From positions 248,001 through 312,000 of the forward strand of contig NZ_NPKQ01000002.1 in the NCBI RefSeq assembly GCF_008329525.1: a stretch of DNA of 64,000 nucleotides, read 5' to 3'. Numbering within the stretch: the first letter of the stretch is position 1; each line of letters starts with the position of its first letter. Under the pieces are notes generated by a model, which was not told the DNA's origin, ran no database searches, and saw only the letters and a program-made list of their open reading frames with translations. The position numbers were made by a program, and so were the translations under genes. The DNA is from Tardiphaga sp. P9-11 (GTDB taxonomy: Bacteria; Pseudomonadota; Alphaproteobacteria; Rhizobiales; Xanthobacteraceae). This document shows positions 52,873 to 61,368 of this stretch, in pieces.

Positions 52873-54014
52873 CGTGCGCCCTCGATCAACTTGCGCGACA
52901 CGATCAGCCGCATGATTTCATTGGTGCCCTCAAGGATCTGGTGCACCCGCAAATCACGCACGATCTTCTCGATACCGTATTCGGCGAGATAGCCGTAGCC
53001 GCCATGCAGTTGCAACGCATCGTTGGCGACCTCGAAACCGATATCGGTGCCAAAGCGCTTGGCCATCGCACAGAGCATGCCGGCATCGGCATCCTTGCGG
53101 TCGAGTGCCGCCGCCGCCCGCCACAGGAAGGTACGTGCGGCTTCCAGTTCGGTCGCCATGTCGGCGATACGAAACTGCAGCGCCTGGAATTCATCGAGCC
53201 GTTTGCCGAACGCCTTGCGCTCTTTCATGTAGCTGAGCGATTTGTCGAGTGCAGACTGCGCGCCACCGAGCGAACACGCTGCAATGTTGAGGCGGCCGCC
53301 GTCGAGGCCGGCCATGGCGATCTTGAAGCCGATGCCTTCGTCTCCGAGTCGGTTGGCGATCGGCACACGGCAATTTTCGAAGATCACCGCGCGGGTTGAT
53401 TGCGCGTTCCAGCCCATCTTGCGTTCGTTATTGCCGAACGACAGACCGGGCGTGCCGGCTTCCACCACGATGGTGGAGACGCCACCGGCGCCCTCGCCAC
53501 CGGTGCGGACCATCACGACATAGACGTCGGTATCGCCAGCGCCGGAGATGAACTGTTTCTGGCCATTGAGAACGTAATGATCGCCATCGACGACGGCGCG
53601 GGTGCGCAGCGCCGCTGCGTCCGATCCCGAGCCCGGTTCAGTCAGACAATAGCTCGCCAGCAGCTCCATCGTGCAGAGACGCGGCAGCCACTTCTGGCGC
53701 TGTGTCTCATTCCCATAGGAGTCGATCATCCACGACGCCATGTTGTGGATCGAGATGAAGGCCGAGGTGGTTGGGCAACCGGTCGCCAGCGCTTCGAAGA
53801 TCAGCGCGGCATCGAAACGTGTCAGCGCCGAGCCGCCCACATCGTCACGGATGTAGATGCCGCCCATGCCGAGCAATGCGGCCTCGCGCATCACCTCTTT
53901 GGGAAAATGCTTCTCCTCGTCCCATTTAAGCGCAAAGGGAGCGATCTTTTCCGCAGCAAATTCGCGCGCCATGTCGCGAACGGCGGTCTGTTCCTCATCG
54001 AGAGCGAATTGCAT
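52869..54014 (-). CDS. Acyl-CoA dehydrogenase, likely isobutyryl-CoA
   Basis: The 381-aa protein has the usual acyl-CoA dehydrogenase signatures: CLTEPGSGSDAAALRTRA, and QLHGGYGYLAEYGIEKIVRD near the end, with VHQILEGTNEIMRLI. The context with mmsA, mmsB and the hydrolase points to isobutyryl-CoA as substrate. ATG at 54014 was chosen over GTG 54017. Confidence 0.92.
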   Translation of the reverse strand: MQFALDEEQTAVRDMAREFAAEKIAPFALKWDEEKHFPKEVMREAALLGMGGIYIRDDVGGSALTRFDAALIFEALATGCPTTSAFISIHNMASWMIDSYGNETQRQKWLPRLCTMELLASYCLTEPGSGSDAAALRTRAVVDGDHYVLNGQKQFISGAGDTDVYVVMVRTGGEGAGGVSTIVVEAGTPGLSFGNNERKMGWNAQSTRAVIFENCRVPIANRLGDEGIGFKIAMAGLDGGRLNIAACSLGGAQSALDKSLSYMKERKAFGKRLDEFQALQFRIADMATELEAARTFLWRAAAALDRKDADAGMLCAMAKRFGTDIGFEVANDALQLHGGYGYLAEYGIEKIVRDLRVHQILEGTNEIMRLIVSRKLIEGAR

Positions 54015-54047
54015 CACGCCCTTCTTGTTGATTTGTGATCAGTGGAA

Positions 54048-54090
54048 AATGAAACGGCCCGGTTCACCACATGTGAGGTGCGCCGGGCCG
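54048..54090 (-). terminator. Terminator after mmsA
   Basis: On the minus strand CGGCCCGG pairs with CCGGGCCG around a longer loop, followed by a T-rich run (TTTCATTTT). It separates mmsA from the acyl-CoA dehydrogenase gene. Confidence 0.7.
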
Positions 54091-54101
54091 CTTGTATCGT
54101 C

Positions 54102-55598
54102 TTACTTCATCAACGGGATCGAGAACTCGGCACCTTCCTTGACGCCCGATGGCCAGCGCGCGGTCACCGTCTTGGTCTTGGTGTAGAAGCGGATCGAGTC
54201 CGGACCATGCTGGTTGAGATCGCCGAAGCCGGACTTCTTCCAGCCACCGAAGGTGTAATAGGCGATCGGCACCGGGATCGGCACGTTGATGCCGACCATG
54301 CCGACATTGACCTTGGCGGCAAAGTCGCGCGCTGCGTCGCCGTCGCGGGTGAAGATTGCGACACCGTTGCCGTAGTCATGATCCGACGGCAGCGCGAGGG
54401 CTTCCTCGTAATCGTGGGCACGCACCACCGACAGCACGGGCCCGAAGATCTCTTCCTTGTAGATGCGCATGTCCTTGGTGACATTGTCGAACAGACAGCC
54501 ACCCATATAGAAGCCGTTCTCGTAGCCCTGCATCTTGAAGCCGCGGCCATCGACGGCGAGCGTGGCGCCTTCCTTGATGCCGATATCGACGTAGTTCTTG
54601 ACGCGGTCGACGGCTTCCTTGGTCACCAGCGGGCCGAAGTCGGCCGACGGATCCACGGAGGTGCCGATCTTCAGGCTCTCCACCCGCGGGATCAGTTTTT
54701 CCATCAGGCGATCGGCAGTCGTCTTGCCGACAGGCACAGCCACCGAGATCGCCATGCAGCGCTCGCCTGCCGAGCCGTAGCCGGCGCCGATCAGCGCATC
54801 GACGGTCTGGTCCATATCCGCATCGGGCATGATGATGGCGTGGTTCTTGGCGCCGCCAAAGCACTGCGCGCGCTTGCCGGTCGCAGCGGCGCGCTCGTAG
54901 ATGTACTGAGCGATCGGCGACGAGCCGACGAAGCCGACGGCCTTGATGTCTTCGTCGTCGAGGATCGCATCGACGGCTTCCTTGTCGCCATTGACGACGT
55001 TCAAAATGCCCGGCGGCAAGCCGGCCTCGATCATCAATGCGGCGAGCATCATCGGCACGCCCGGATCGCGCTCGGACGGCTTGAGGATAAAAGCGTTGCC
55101 GCAGGCGATCGCCGGGCCGAATTTCCACATCGGAATCATCGCCGGGAAGTTGAACGGCGTAATGCCGGCCACGACACCGAGCGCTTGGCGCATTGAATAG
55201 ATGTCAATGCCCGGGCCGGCGCCTTCGGTGTACTCGCCCTTCATCAGGTGTGGAATGCCACAGGCGAATTCGATCACTTCCAGGCCGCGCTGAATGTCAC
55301 CCTTGGCGTCAGGCACGGTTTTGCCATGCTCACGCGCCAGGCAATCGGCCAGTTTGTCGTAGTCGCGATTGGCGATCTCGAGGAACTTCATCAGCACGCG
55401 GGCGCGGCGCTGCGGGTTGGTATTGCCCCAGGCGACCTGCGCTTCGGCGGCGTTGAGGACAGCCGCGCGCATTTCCGCTTTGCTGGCCAGTGCAACCTTG
55501 GCCTGAACCTCGCCGGTCATCGGCTCGAAGACGTCAGCAAAACGTCCGGATTTGCCCTCGACCTCACGGCCGCCGATGAAATGTCCGATCGTGCGCAT
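54102..55598 (-). CDS. mmsA: Methylmalonate-semialdehyde dehydrogenase (CoA-acylating)
   Basis: MmsA converts methylmalonate semialdehyde to propionyl-CoA. The 498-aa protein has the family start (MRTIGHFIGGREVEGKSGRF), the active-site Cys in GYGSAGERCMAIS, and typical GVVAGITPFNFPAMIPMW. ATG at 55598 was chosen. A terminator follows, so it may be transcribed apart from the rest of the valine genes. Confidence 0.95.
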   Translation of the reverse strand: MRTIGHFIGGREVEGKSGRFADVFEPMTGEVQAKVALASKAEMRAAVLNAAEAQVAWGNTNPQRRARVLMKFLEIANRDYDKLADCLAREHGKTVPDAKGDIQRGLEVIEFACGIPHLMKGEYTEGAGPGIDIYSMRQALGVVAGITPFNFPAMIPMWKFGPAIACGNAFILKPSERDPGVPMMLAALMIEAGLPPGILNVVNGDKEAVDAILDDEDIKAVGFVGSSPIAQYIYERAAATGKRAQCFGGAKNHAIIMPDADMDQTVDALIGAGYGSAGERCMAISVAVPVGKTTADRLMEKLIPRVESLKIGTSVDPSADFGPLVTKEAVDRVKNYVDIGIKEGATLAVDGRGFKMQGYENGFYMGGCLFDNVTKDMRIYKEEIFGPVLSVVRAHDYEEALALPSDHDYGNGVAIFTRDGDAARDFAAKVNVGMVGINVPIPVPIAYYTFGGWKKSGFGDLNQHGPDSIRFYTKTKTVTARWPSGVKEGAEFSIPLMK

Positions 55599-55752
55599 GC
55601 GTTTCCTCCTGGAAGCCAAATTTGGCCCGATGTTGATCAGGCTTTTTGGTGTTTGGAAAGGCCCTGCGCGCGCGGCGGATTTGCGAAATTGCGGGCTCGC
55701 CGCCCGTCAAAATGTCACCGCAGCGACAATGTCCCAGGCGGCGCCTCCATCG

Positions 55753-56433
55753 TCAGCTCCTGGCGGAGGAGGCAACTTTGGTCGCAGCCTTTTTCGCGGT
55801 CGGCTTTCTCGGCGTCGTCTTGGGGGATGCAGCTTTGGACGCCGCAGGCTTCGGCGCTGCAGCACGCTCCAGAACGGCTTCGCGGCCTGCGCTCAGGAGC
55901 TCCTCGGACAAGTCACCATTGCCCGCGACACGGGCCAGCACGACGCTACCCATCATGGTGGCAAGCGCCGCCATCGCATGTTTGCGCGCCGACTTGCTCG
56001 GTCCGCCGTGAAATTGCTCGGACATCATCTCGATCATCTGATCGAGCTTGGCTGCAAAGGCCTTGCGGGTCTTCGGGCTTTCGCGGGCGATCTCCGCGCC
56101 GAGCGCCGGGACAGCACAGCCATGGCCGGGATTGTCGCGGTGTTGTGGCGACAGATAGGAGGCCACGAACGTTGCCAGACGCTGGTCCGGAGCCGCCTGG
56201 CCGGCCAATTGGCGCCAGCGATCAGTCGAGCGGTCCATCGCATAGGCGAAGGCTTCGATCACCAGCGCTTCGCGCGAATCGAAATGCGCGTAGAAGCCGC
56301 CATGGGTGAGACCCGCATCCTTCATGAGATCGGCCACGCCGATGCCATGCGCGCCCTTTTCGCGCAGACGCACCGATGCCTTCTTCACGATCCGCGCATG
56401 CGTCTCAAGCTTGTGTTCCTTGGAATAGCGCAT
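55753..56433 (-). CDS. TetR family transcriptional regulator
   Basis: The 226-aa protein has the TetR HTH (IGVADLMKDAGLTHGGFYAH) and a helical ligand domain (DRWRQLAGQAAPDQRLATFV). The C-terminal tail is Lys/Ala/Pro rich, like histone H1-type tails, and probably binds DNA unspecifically. It is divergent from the enoyl-CoA hydratase gene, with an inverted repeat between them. Confidence 0.92.
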   Translation of the reverse strand: MRYSKEHKLETHARIVKKASVRLREKGAHGIGVADLMKDAGLTHGGFYAHFDSREALVIEAFAYAMDRSTDRWRQLAGQAAPDQRLATFVASYLSPQHRDNPGHGCAVPALGAEIARESPKTRKAFAAKLDQMIEMMSEQFHGGPSKSARKHAMAALATMMGSVVLARVAGNGDLSEELLSAGREAVLERAAAPKPAASKAASPKTTPRKPTAKKAATKVASSARS

Positions 56434-56457
56434 CAGCGGTCCATTCAAGAGAAATAA

Positions 56458-56471
56458 ATGATGTCGATCAT
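56458..56471. promoter_or_regulatory. Candidate TetR operator, copy 1
   Basis: ATGAT and ATCAT flank four bases (GTCG). It lies 24 bases upstream of the TetR start and before the hydratase gene. The same arms and spacing recur at 57444. Confidence 0.6.
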
Positions 56472-56598
56472 ATTACTTGCACTGCTCCACACGTGCAACG
56501 TGCGTTTGGCCGCAGGTCTTGACAACAACGCAATTTGCCGCGGAATTGGTACGACAAGACCGGCGATCCACGCCGGCCACAAGGGACGAGACGATTTC

Positions 56599-57369
56599 AT
56601 GCATATGCTCAATCCCCACTGCGGCGTCGAACGTGACCCGCGAGGTATAGTTCGGCTGACGATCTGCAATGCCGGCTCACTCAATATTCTCAATTCAGCC
56701 GCAATCAAGGGCGTTCGCGAGGGCATCGAGGTATTGGCCACGGAACGTTCCATTCGCGCGCTGGTCATCGCCGGTCAGAGCGAAAAGAGCATGATTGGCG
56801 GCGCCGATATCAAGGAAATGGCAACGCTGGATCAGGCCTCCGCGGAGAAATTTATCTCTGGCCTGCGCGACCTCTGCGAAGCCGCGCGCGCGTTCCCCGC
56901 GCCGGTGATCGCCCGCATCCCGGGCTGGTGTCTCGGCGGCGGGTTGGAATTCGCTGCCGCCTGCGATTTCCGTATCGCGGCGCACGACTCGAAATATGCC
57001 ATGCCCGAGGTCAGGGTCGGTATCCCTTCGGTCATCCACGCCGCTCTGCTGCCGCGCCTGATCGGTTGGGGCCGTGCGCGCTGGCTCATCATGACCGCCG
57101 CCACGATCGATGCACCGACAGCGCTGAACTGGGGTCTGGTCGACGTGGTCGCCGCCGAAGGCGCGCTCGATGCGGAAGTCGAGAAGACCATTGATTCCAT
57201 ACTGGAGTGTGGTCCCGAGGCCATGCGATCTCAAAAAGCCTTGCTGAAACAGTGGGAAGAACTGCCGTTGAAGGAATCGATCAATCTCAGCGTCGGCGTA
57301 TTCGGCGAGGCCTATCTGACCGGCGAGCCACAGCGACTGATGCAGGGCTTCATCAATCGCAAGCGCTAG
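56599..57369 (+). CDS. Enoyl-CoA hydratase/isomerase family protein
   Basis: The 256-aa product has the crotonase pattern: MIGGADIKEMATLDQASAEK and GWCLGGGLEFAAACDFRIAA, with the second catalytic region MPEVRVGIPSVIHAALLPRL. ATG at 56599 was chosen; an upstream frame is unsupported. It starts the plus-strand set with the thiolase. Confidence 0.9.
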   Translation: MHMLNPHCGVERDPRGIVRLTICNAGSLNILNSAAIKGVREGIEVLATERSIRALVIAGQSEKSMIGGADIKEMATLDQASAEKFISGLRDLCEAARAFPAPVIARIPGWCLGGGLEFAAACDFRIAAHDSKYAMPEVRVGIPSVIHAALLPRLIGWGRARWLIMTAATIDAPTALNWGLVDVVAAEGALDAEVEKTIDSILECGPEAMRSQKALLKQWEELPLKESINLSVGVFGEAYLTGEPQRLMQGFINRKR

Positions 57370-57443
57370 CCCCCTCATCTCGCGAGATTTTTTGCCACAA
57401 CAAATTTCGGTTCGGCGGCGTTGCATATCTCGCAACGCATCAT

Positions 57444-57457
57444 ATGATGAGTATCAT
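57444..57457. promoter_or_regulatory. Candidate TetR operator, copy 2
   Basis: ATGAT and ATCAT with a four-base spacer (GAGT), identical in arms and spacing to the site at 56458. An overlapping ATCATATGAT palindrome extends it. It lies 36 bases before the thiolase start. Confidence 0.6.
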
Positions 57458-57492
57458 CTTAATGATCCGCGCTTGCGCGAGGGAACACCGTC

Positions 57493-58686
57493 ATGCCCGC
57501 CTCCGATCCTGTTGTCATCGTGTCCGCAACCCGCACGCCGCTCGGCCGCTTCCAGGGCGAGCTGTCGTCTTTCTCGGGCCACAAACTCGGCAGCCACGTC
57601 ATCGGTGCCGCCGTGGCACGGGCCAAGCTGACACCCGACCGCATCGATGAAGTCTTCATGGGCTGCGTGCTTCCGGCTGGCCAGGGCCAGGCTCCAGCGA
57701 GACAGGCAGCACGCGGCGCCAAACTGCCGGACGCGACCGGAGCCACCACGATCAACAAGGTCTGTGGCTCGGGCATGAAGGCCACCATGCTGGCACATGA
57801 CATTATCCATGCCGGATCTGCGGAGATCGTCGTCTCCGGCGGCATGGAGAGCATGACCAATGCGCCCTATCTGCTGCAGAAGGCGCGTGGCGGCTACCGC
57901 GTCGGCCATGATCGCATCATCGATCACATGCTGATGGATGGGCTTGAGGATGCGTATGAGGTGGGCCGCTCGATGGGTGACTTCGGCGAAGCCACCGCTG
58001 AGGCCTATCAGTTCACGCGTGGAGATCAGGACGCCTATGCGATTGAGACGCTAACCCGCGCGCGGAAGGCGGTGGAGAGCGGCGCGTTCAGGGCCGAAAT
58101 AACGCCGCTGACCGTCGTCGAGAAGACCGGTTCGCGCGAAATCGCTAATGACGAACATCCCCTGAAGGTCGATCCTGCCAAGATTCCCAATCTCAAGCCA
58201 GCCTTCCGCAGCAATGGCACCATCACGCCCGCGGCCTCCTCAGCCAATGCCGACGGCGCGGCAGCTCTGGTGTTAGCCAAGCGATCTCTCGTGGACCGCG
58301 ACGGTCTCCCCTCCCTCGCCGTCATCCACGGCCATGCCACCCATAGCCAGGAGCCACAGTGGTTCACCACCGCGCCAATCCCCGCGATCCGCAAGCTGCT
58401 CGATAAAGTGGGCTGGAGCGTCGGCGATGTCGACCTGTTCGAGATCAATGAAGCCTTCGCCGTGGTGCCGATGGCCGCGCAACGCGATCTCGGAATTCCC
58501 CGCGACAAACTCAATGTCAATGGTGGCGCCTGCGCCCTCGGCCATCCGATCGGTGCGACCGGCGCGCGGCTGATTGTGACGCTGTTGCACGCGCTCGAAG
58601 CCAGAGGCCTGCAACGCGGCGTCGCGGCGCTGTGCATCGGCGGCGGTGAAGCGACTGCGATCGCCATCGAACGCATCATTCACTGA
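57493..58686 (+). CDS. Acetyl-CoA C-acetyltransferase (thiolase)
   Basis: The 397-aa protein has Cys91 (NKVCGSGMKA), the GHP motif (ALGHPIGATGAR) and the final Cys near 381 (ALCIGGGEA). It could act in beta-oxidation or in the reverse direction. It belongs to the set under the putative TetR operator. Confidence 0.95.
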   Translation: MPASDPVVIVSATRTPLGRFQGELSSFSGHKLGSHVIGAAVARAKLTPDRIDEVFMGCVLPAGQGQAPARQAARGAKLPDATGATTINKVCGSGMKATMLAHDIIHAGSAEIVVSGGMESMTNAPYLLQKARGGYRVGHDRIIDHMLMDGLEDAYEVGRSMGDFGEATAEAYQFTRGDQDAYAIETLTRARKAVESGAFRAEITPLTVVEKTGSREIANDEHPLKVDPAKIPNLKPAFRSNGTITPAASSANADGAAALVLAKRSLVDRDGLPSLAVIHGHATHSQEPQWFTTAPIPAIRKLLDKVGWSVGDVDLFEINEAFAVVPMAAQRDLGIPRDKLNVNGGACALGHPIGATGARLIVTLLHALEARGLQRGVAALCIGGGEATAIAIERIIH

Positions 58687-58760
58687 TACCCCTTTCCCAG
58701 TTATGATCGTCGCGGCGATGATCGTCGCGACGTCCATTCTCATTGATTGCAGGAATACCG

Positions 58761-60044
58761 ATGATTTCCGGATGGCTCTCGACTGCCCTCGCCCGCCGTA
58801 ACATCCACTATGGATGGGCGATGATCGCCGTAACCTTCGTGACAGCACTTGTCAGCGCCGCGGCGGTGGGAGCGCCCGGCGTGTTCATCGTGCCGCTACA
58901 AAAAGAATTCGGCTGGAGCACCGCCGAGATTTCCTCGGCCATGTCGATCCGCTTCGTATTGTTTGGATTGATGGCGCCATTCGCAGCAGCACTGATGAAC
59001 CGCTACGGTCTGCGGAACGTCACGCTCATGGCCCTGCTCGTTGTCGCCGCAAGCCTCATATTGTCCCTCGGGATGACGCAGGTCTGGCAACTGATGGCGC
59101 TTTGGGGCGTCGCAGTCGGAATCGGCACTGGCATGACCGCGCTCGTCCTCGGCGCTACAGTCGCAGCGCGCTGGTTCAGCGCACGCCGTGGTCTTGTCGT
59201 CGGCATCCTCACAGCGAGCGCAGCGACCGGTCAGCTGATCTTCCTGCCGATCCTCGCCAGCATCACCGAGCACAGCAACTGGCGCTGGGCACTGGCGCTT
59301 ATGTGCGTGATGCTGGCGGTAGCCGCTCTCGGCGTGCTGCTGGTGATGCGCGATCGTCCAAGCGACCTTGGCATTCGCCCCTATGGAGATACCGGCACCG
59401 AACCGCTGGTGGCTCCGGCACCAAACACCTCGCCGATAATGGCCGCGGCACTTGGCGCGCTGCGCGATGCAGCCCAGACGAAGGTATTCTGGATCCTGTT
59501 CGCCACGTTCTTCATCTGTGGCGCCAGCACAAACGGATTGGTTCAGGTTCACCTCATTCCAATGTGCCTGGATTTCGGCATCCCGCAGATTCAGGCGGCC
59601 GGGCTGCTTGCGGCTATGGGCGTGTTCGATTTCGTCGGCACCATCGCATCGGGCTGGCTGTCGGATCGCTATGACAATCGTTACCTGCTGTTCTGGTATT
59701 ATGGCCTGCGTGGCCTCTCGCTGCTGGCGTTGCCGTTCACCGACTTCTCGTTCTATGGTCTGTCGCTCTTCGCGCTGTTCTATGGCCTGGACTGGATCGC
59801 CACCGTGCCGCCGACCGTGCGCCTCACCGCATCCAAGTTCGGTCCCGAACGCGCGGGTCTGGTGTTCGGCTGGATCTTCGCCGGCCATCAGTTAGGCGCG
59901 GCAACGGCGGCATTCGGCGCTGGCCTGTCGCGCACGGTACTGCTCAGCTATCTGCCTGCCTTTTTCGCGGCAGGTGCGCTATGTATTATTGCAGCGCTGA
60001 TCGTGCTGGCGATTTCAAAAGACAAGAAGGTCGCGACCGCCTGA
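58761..60044 (+). CDS. MFS transporter
   Basis: The 427-aa protein has about 12 membrane spans with a central hydrophilic loop (DRPSDLGIRPYGDTGTEP), as in the oxalate/formate antiporter or monocarboxylate family. The context suggests uptake of a carboxylic acid for the surrounding CoA enzymes. ATG at 58761 was chosen. Confidence 0.88.
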   Translation: MISGWLSTALARRNIHYGWAMIAVTFVTALVSAAAVGAPGVFIVPLQKEFGWSTAEISSAMSIRFVLFGLMAPFAAALMNRYGLRNVTLMALLVVAASLILSLGMTQVWQLMALWGVAVGIGTGMTALVLGATVAARWFSARRGLVVGILTASAATGQLIFLPILASITEHSNWRWALALMCVMLAVAALGVLLVMRDRPSDLGIRPYGDTGTEPLVAPAPNTSPIMAAALGALRDAAQTKVFWILFATFFICGASTNGLVQVHLIPMCLDFGIPQIQAAGLLAAMGVFDFVGTIASGWLSDRYDNRYLLFWYYGLRGLSLLALPFTDFSFYGLSLFALFYGLDWIATVPPTVRLTASKFGPERAGLVFGWIFAGHQLGAATAAFGAGLSRTVLLSYLPAFFAAGALCIIAALIVLAISKDKKVATA

Positions 60045-60095
60045 TCCCCGCAGGATTCAGGCTGCTCGTCACTCATATCAGAACGGGAATACATC

Positions 60096-61358
60096 ATGCG
60101 CCGCGTTGTAATTACGGGGATGGGAGCGGTGTCGCCGCTCGGTTGCGGCGTCGAGATCAACTGGTCCCGGTTGCTCGCCGGTCAATCCGGCATCCGCCTG
60201 TTACCGGAAGCCATGACCACTGATCTCGCCGCCAAGGTCGGCGGCCAGGTGCCCGACATCGCGAACGATCCGGAAGGCGGTTTCGATCCTGACAAGGCGG
60301 CGGCGCGCAAGGATCAGAAGAAGATGGATCGCTTTATCCTGTTTGCGCTGATGGCCGCCGATGAGGCCATCGCGCAGGCCGGCTGGCAGCCCAGGGATGC
60401 GCGAGAACGCCAGCGCACGGCCACGATCATCGCCTCCGGCATCGGCGGCTTTCCGGCGATTGCCGACGCGGTCCGCACCACCGACACCAAGGGCATCCGC
60501 CGGCTGTCGCCGTTCACTGTGCCCTCATTCCTGGTCAATCTCGCAGCCGGTCATATCTCGATCCGTTACGGCTTCGAAGGCGCGCTCGGCGCACCCGTGA
60601 CAGCCTGCGCCGCCGGTGTGCAGGCGATCGGCGACGCTGCACGTCTCATTCGCTCCGGCGAAGCGGACGTCGCCATCGCCGGCGGCGCCGAAGCGTGCAT
60701 CGACCGCGTCAGCCTCGGCGGCTTCGCCGCCGCTCGCGCACTCTCCACCGACTTCGTCGCCAATCCGGAGCGCGCCTCGCGTCCGTTCGATCGCGACCGC
60801 GACGGCTTTGTGATGGGCGAAGGCGCCGGGGTCGTGGTGCTCGAAGAACGCGACCATGCCTTGGCGCGCGGCGCCAAACCTATCGCCGAACTAATCGGCT
60901 ATGGCACGACGTCCGATGCGTTCCATATGACCGCTGGTCGAGAGGACGGCGACGGCGCAAGACGCGCGATGGATATCGCTCTGGCACAAGCCAACATCAC
61001 GCCTGCCGATGTCCAGCATCTGAACGCCCATGCGACATCGACGCCGGTCGGCGATCACGGCGAGCTCGAAGCGATCAAGTCGATCTTCGGAACGAACGGC
61101 GGGGTCGCTGTGAGTTCGACCAAGTCAGCCACGGGTCACCTGCTCGGTGCGGCCGGCGGATTGGAGGCGGTCTACGCGATTCTCGCCCTGCGTGATCAGA
61201 TCGCTCCGGCCACGCTCAATCTCGAAAATCCCGATCCGGCGGCGGAAGGCATCGATCTGATCCGCGGCAACGCGCGCCCGATGTCCATCGAGCACGCGAT
61301 GTCGAACGGCTTCGGTTTCGGCGGCGTCAACGCCAGTATCTTGCTACGGCGAATGTAA
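60096..61358 (+). CDS. Beta-ketoacyl-ACP synthase II (FabF-like)
   Basis: The 420-aa protein has the full KAS set: Cys171 (PVTACAAGVQ), His312 (NAHATSTPVGD), Lys343 and His348 (STKSATGHLLG). It extends acyl-ACP chains. It stands in a degradation gene cluster and not beside fatty-acid genes, so it is a paralogue (fabF2-like) with a special role. Confidence 0.92.
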   Translation: MRRVVITGMGAVSPLGCGVEINWSRLLAGQSGIRLLPEAMTTDLAAKVGGQVPDIANDPEGGFDPDKAAARKDQKKMDRFILFALMAADEAIAQAGWQPRDARERQRTATIIASGIGGFPAIADAVRTTDTKGIRRLSPFTVPSFLVNLAAGHISIRYGFEGALGAPVTACAAGVQAIGDAARLIRSGEADVAIAGGAEACIDRVSLGGFAAARALSTDFVANPERASRPFDRDRDGFVMGEGAGVVVLEERDHALARGAKPIAELIGYGTTSDAFHMTAGREDGDGARRAMDIALAQANITPADVQHLNAHATSTPVGDHGELEAIKSIFGTNGGVAVSSTKSATGHLLGAAGGLEAVYAILALRDQIAPATLNLENPDPAAEGIDLIRGNARPMSIEHAMSNGFGFGGVNASILLRRM

Positions 61359-61368
61359 GCCGTAGCTC

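Noticed and set aside
54042-55196. Plus-strand frame of 384 aa opposite mmsA
   Set aside because: Antisense shadow; mmsA carries the full active-site set.
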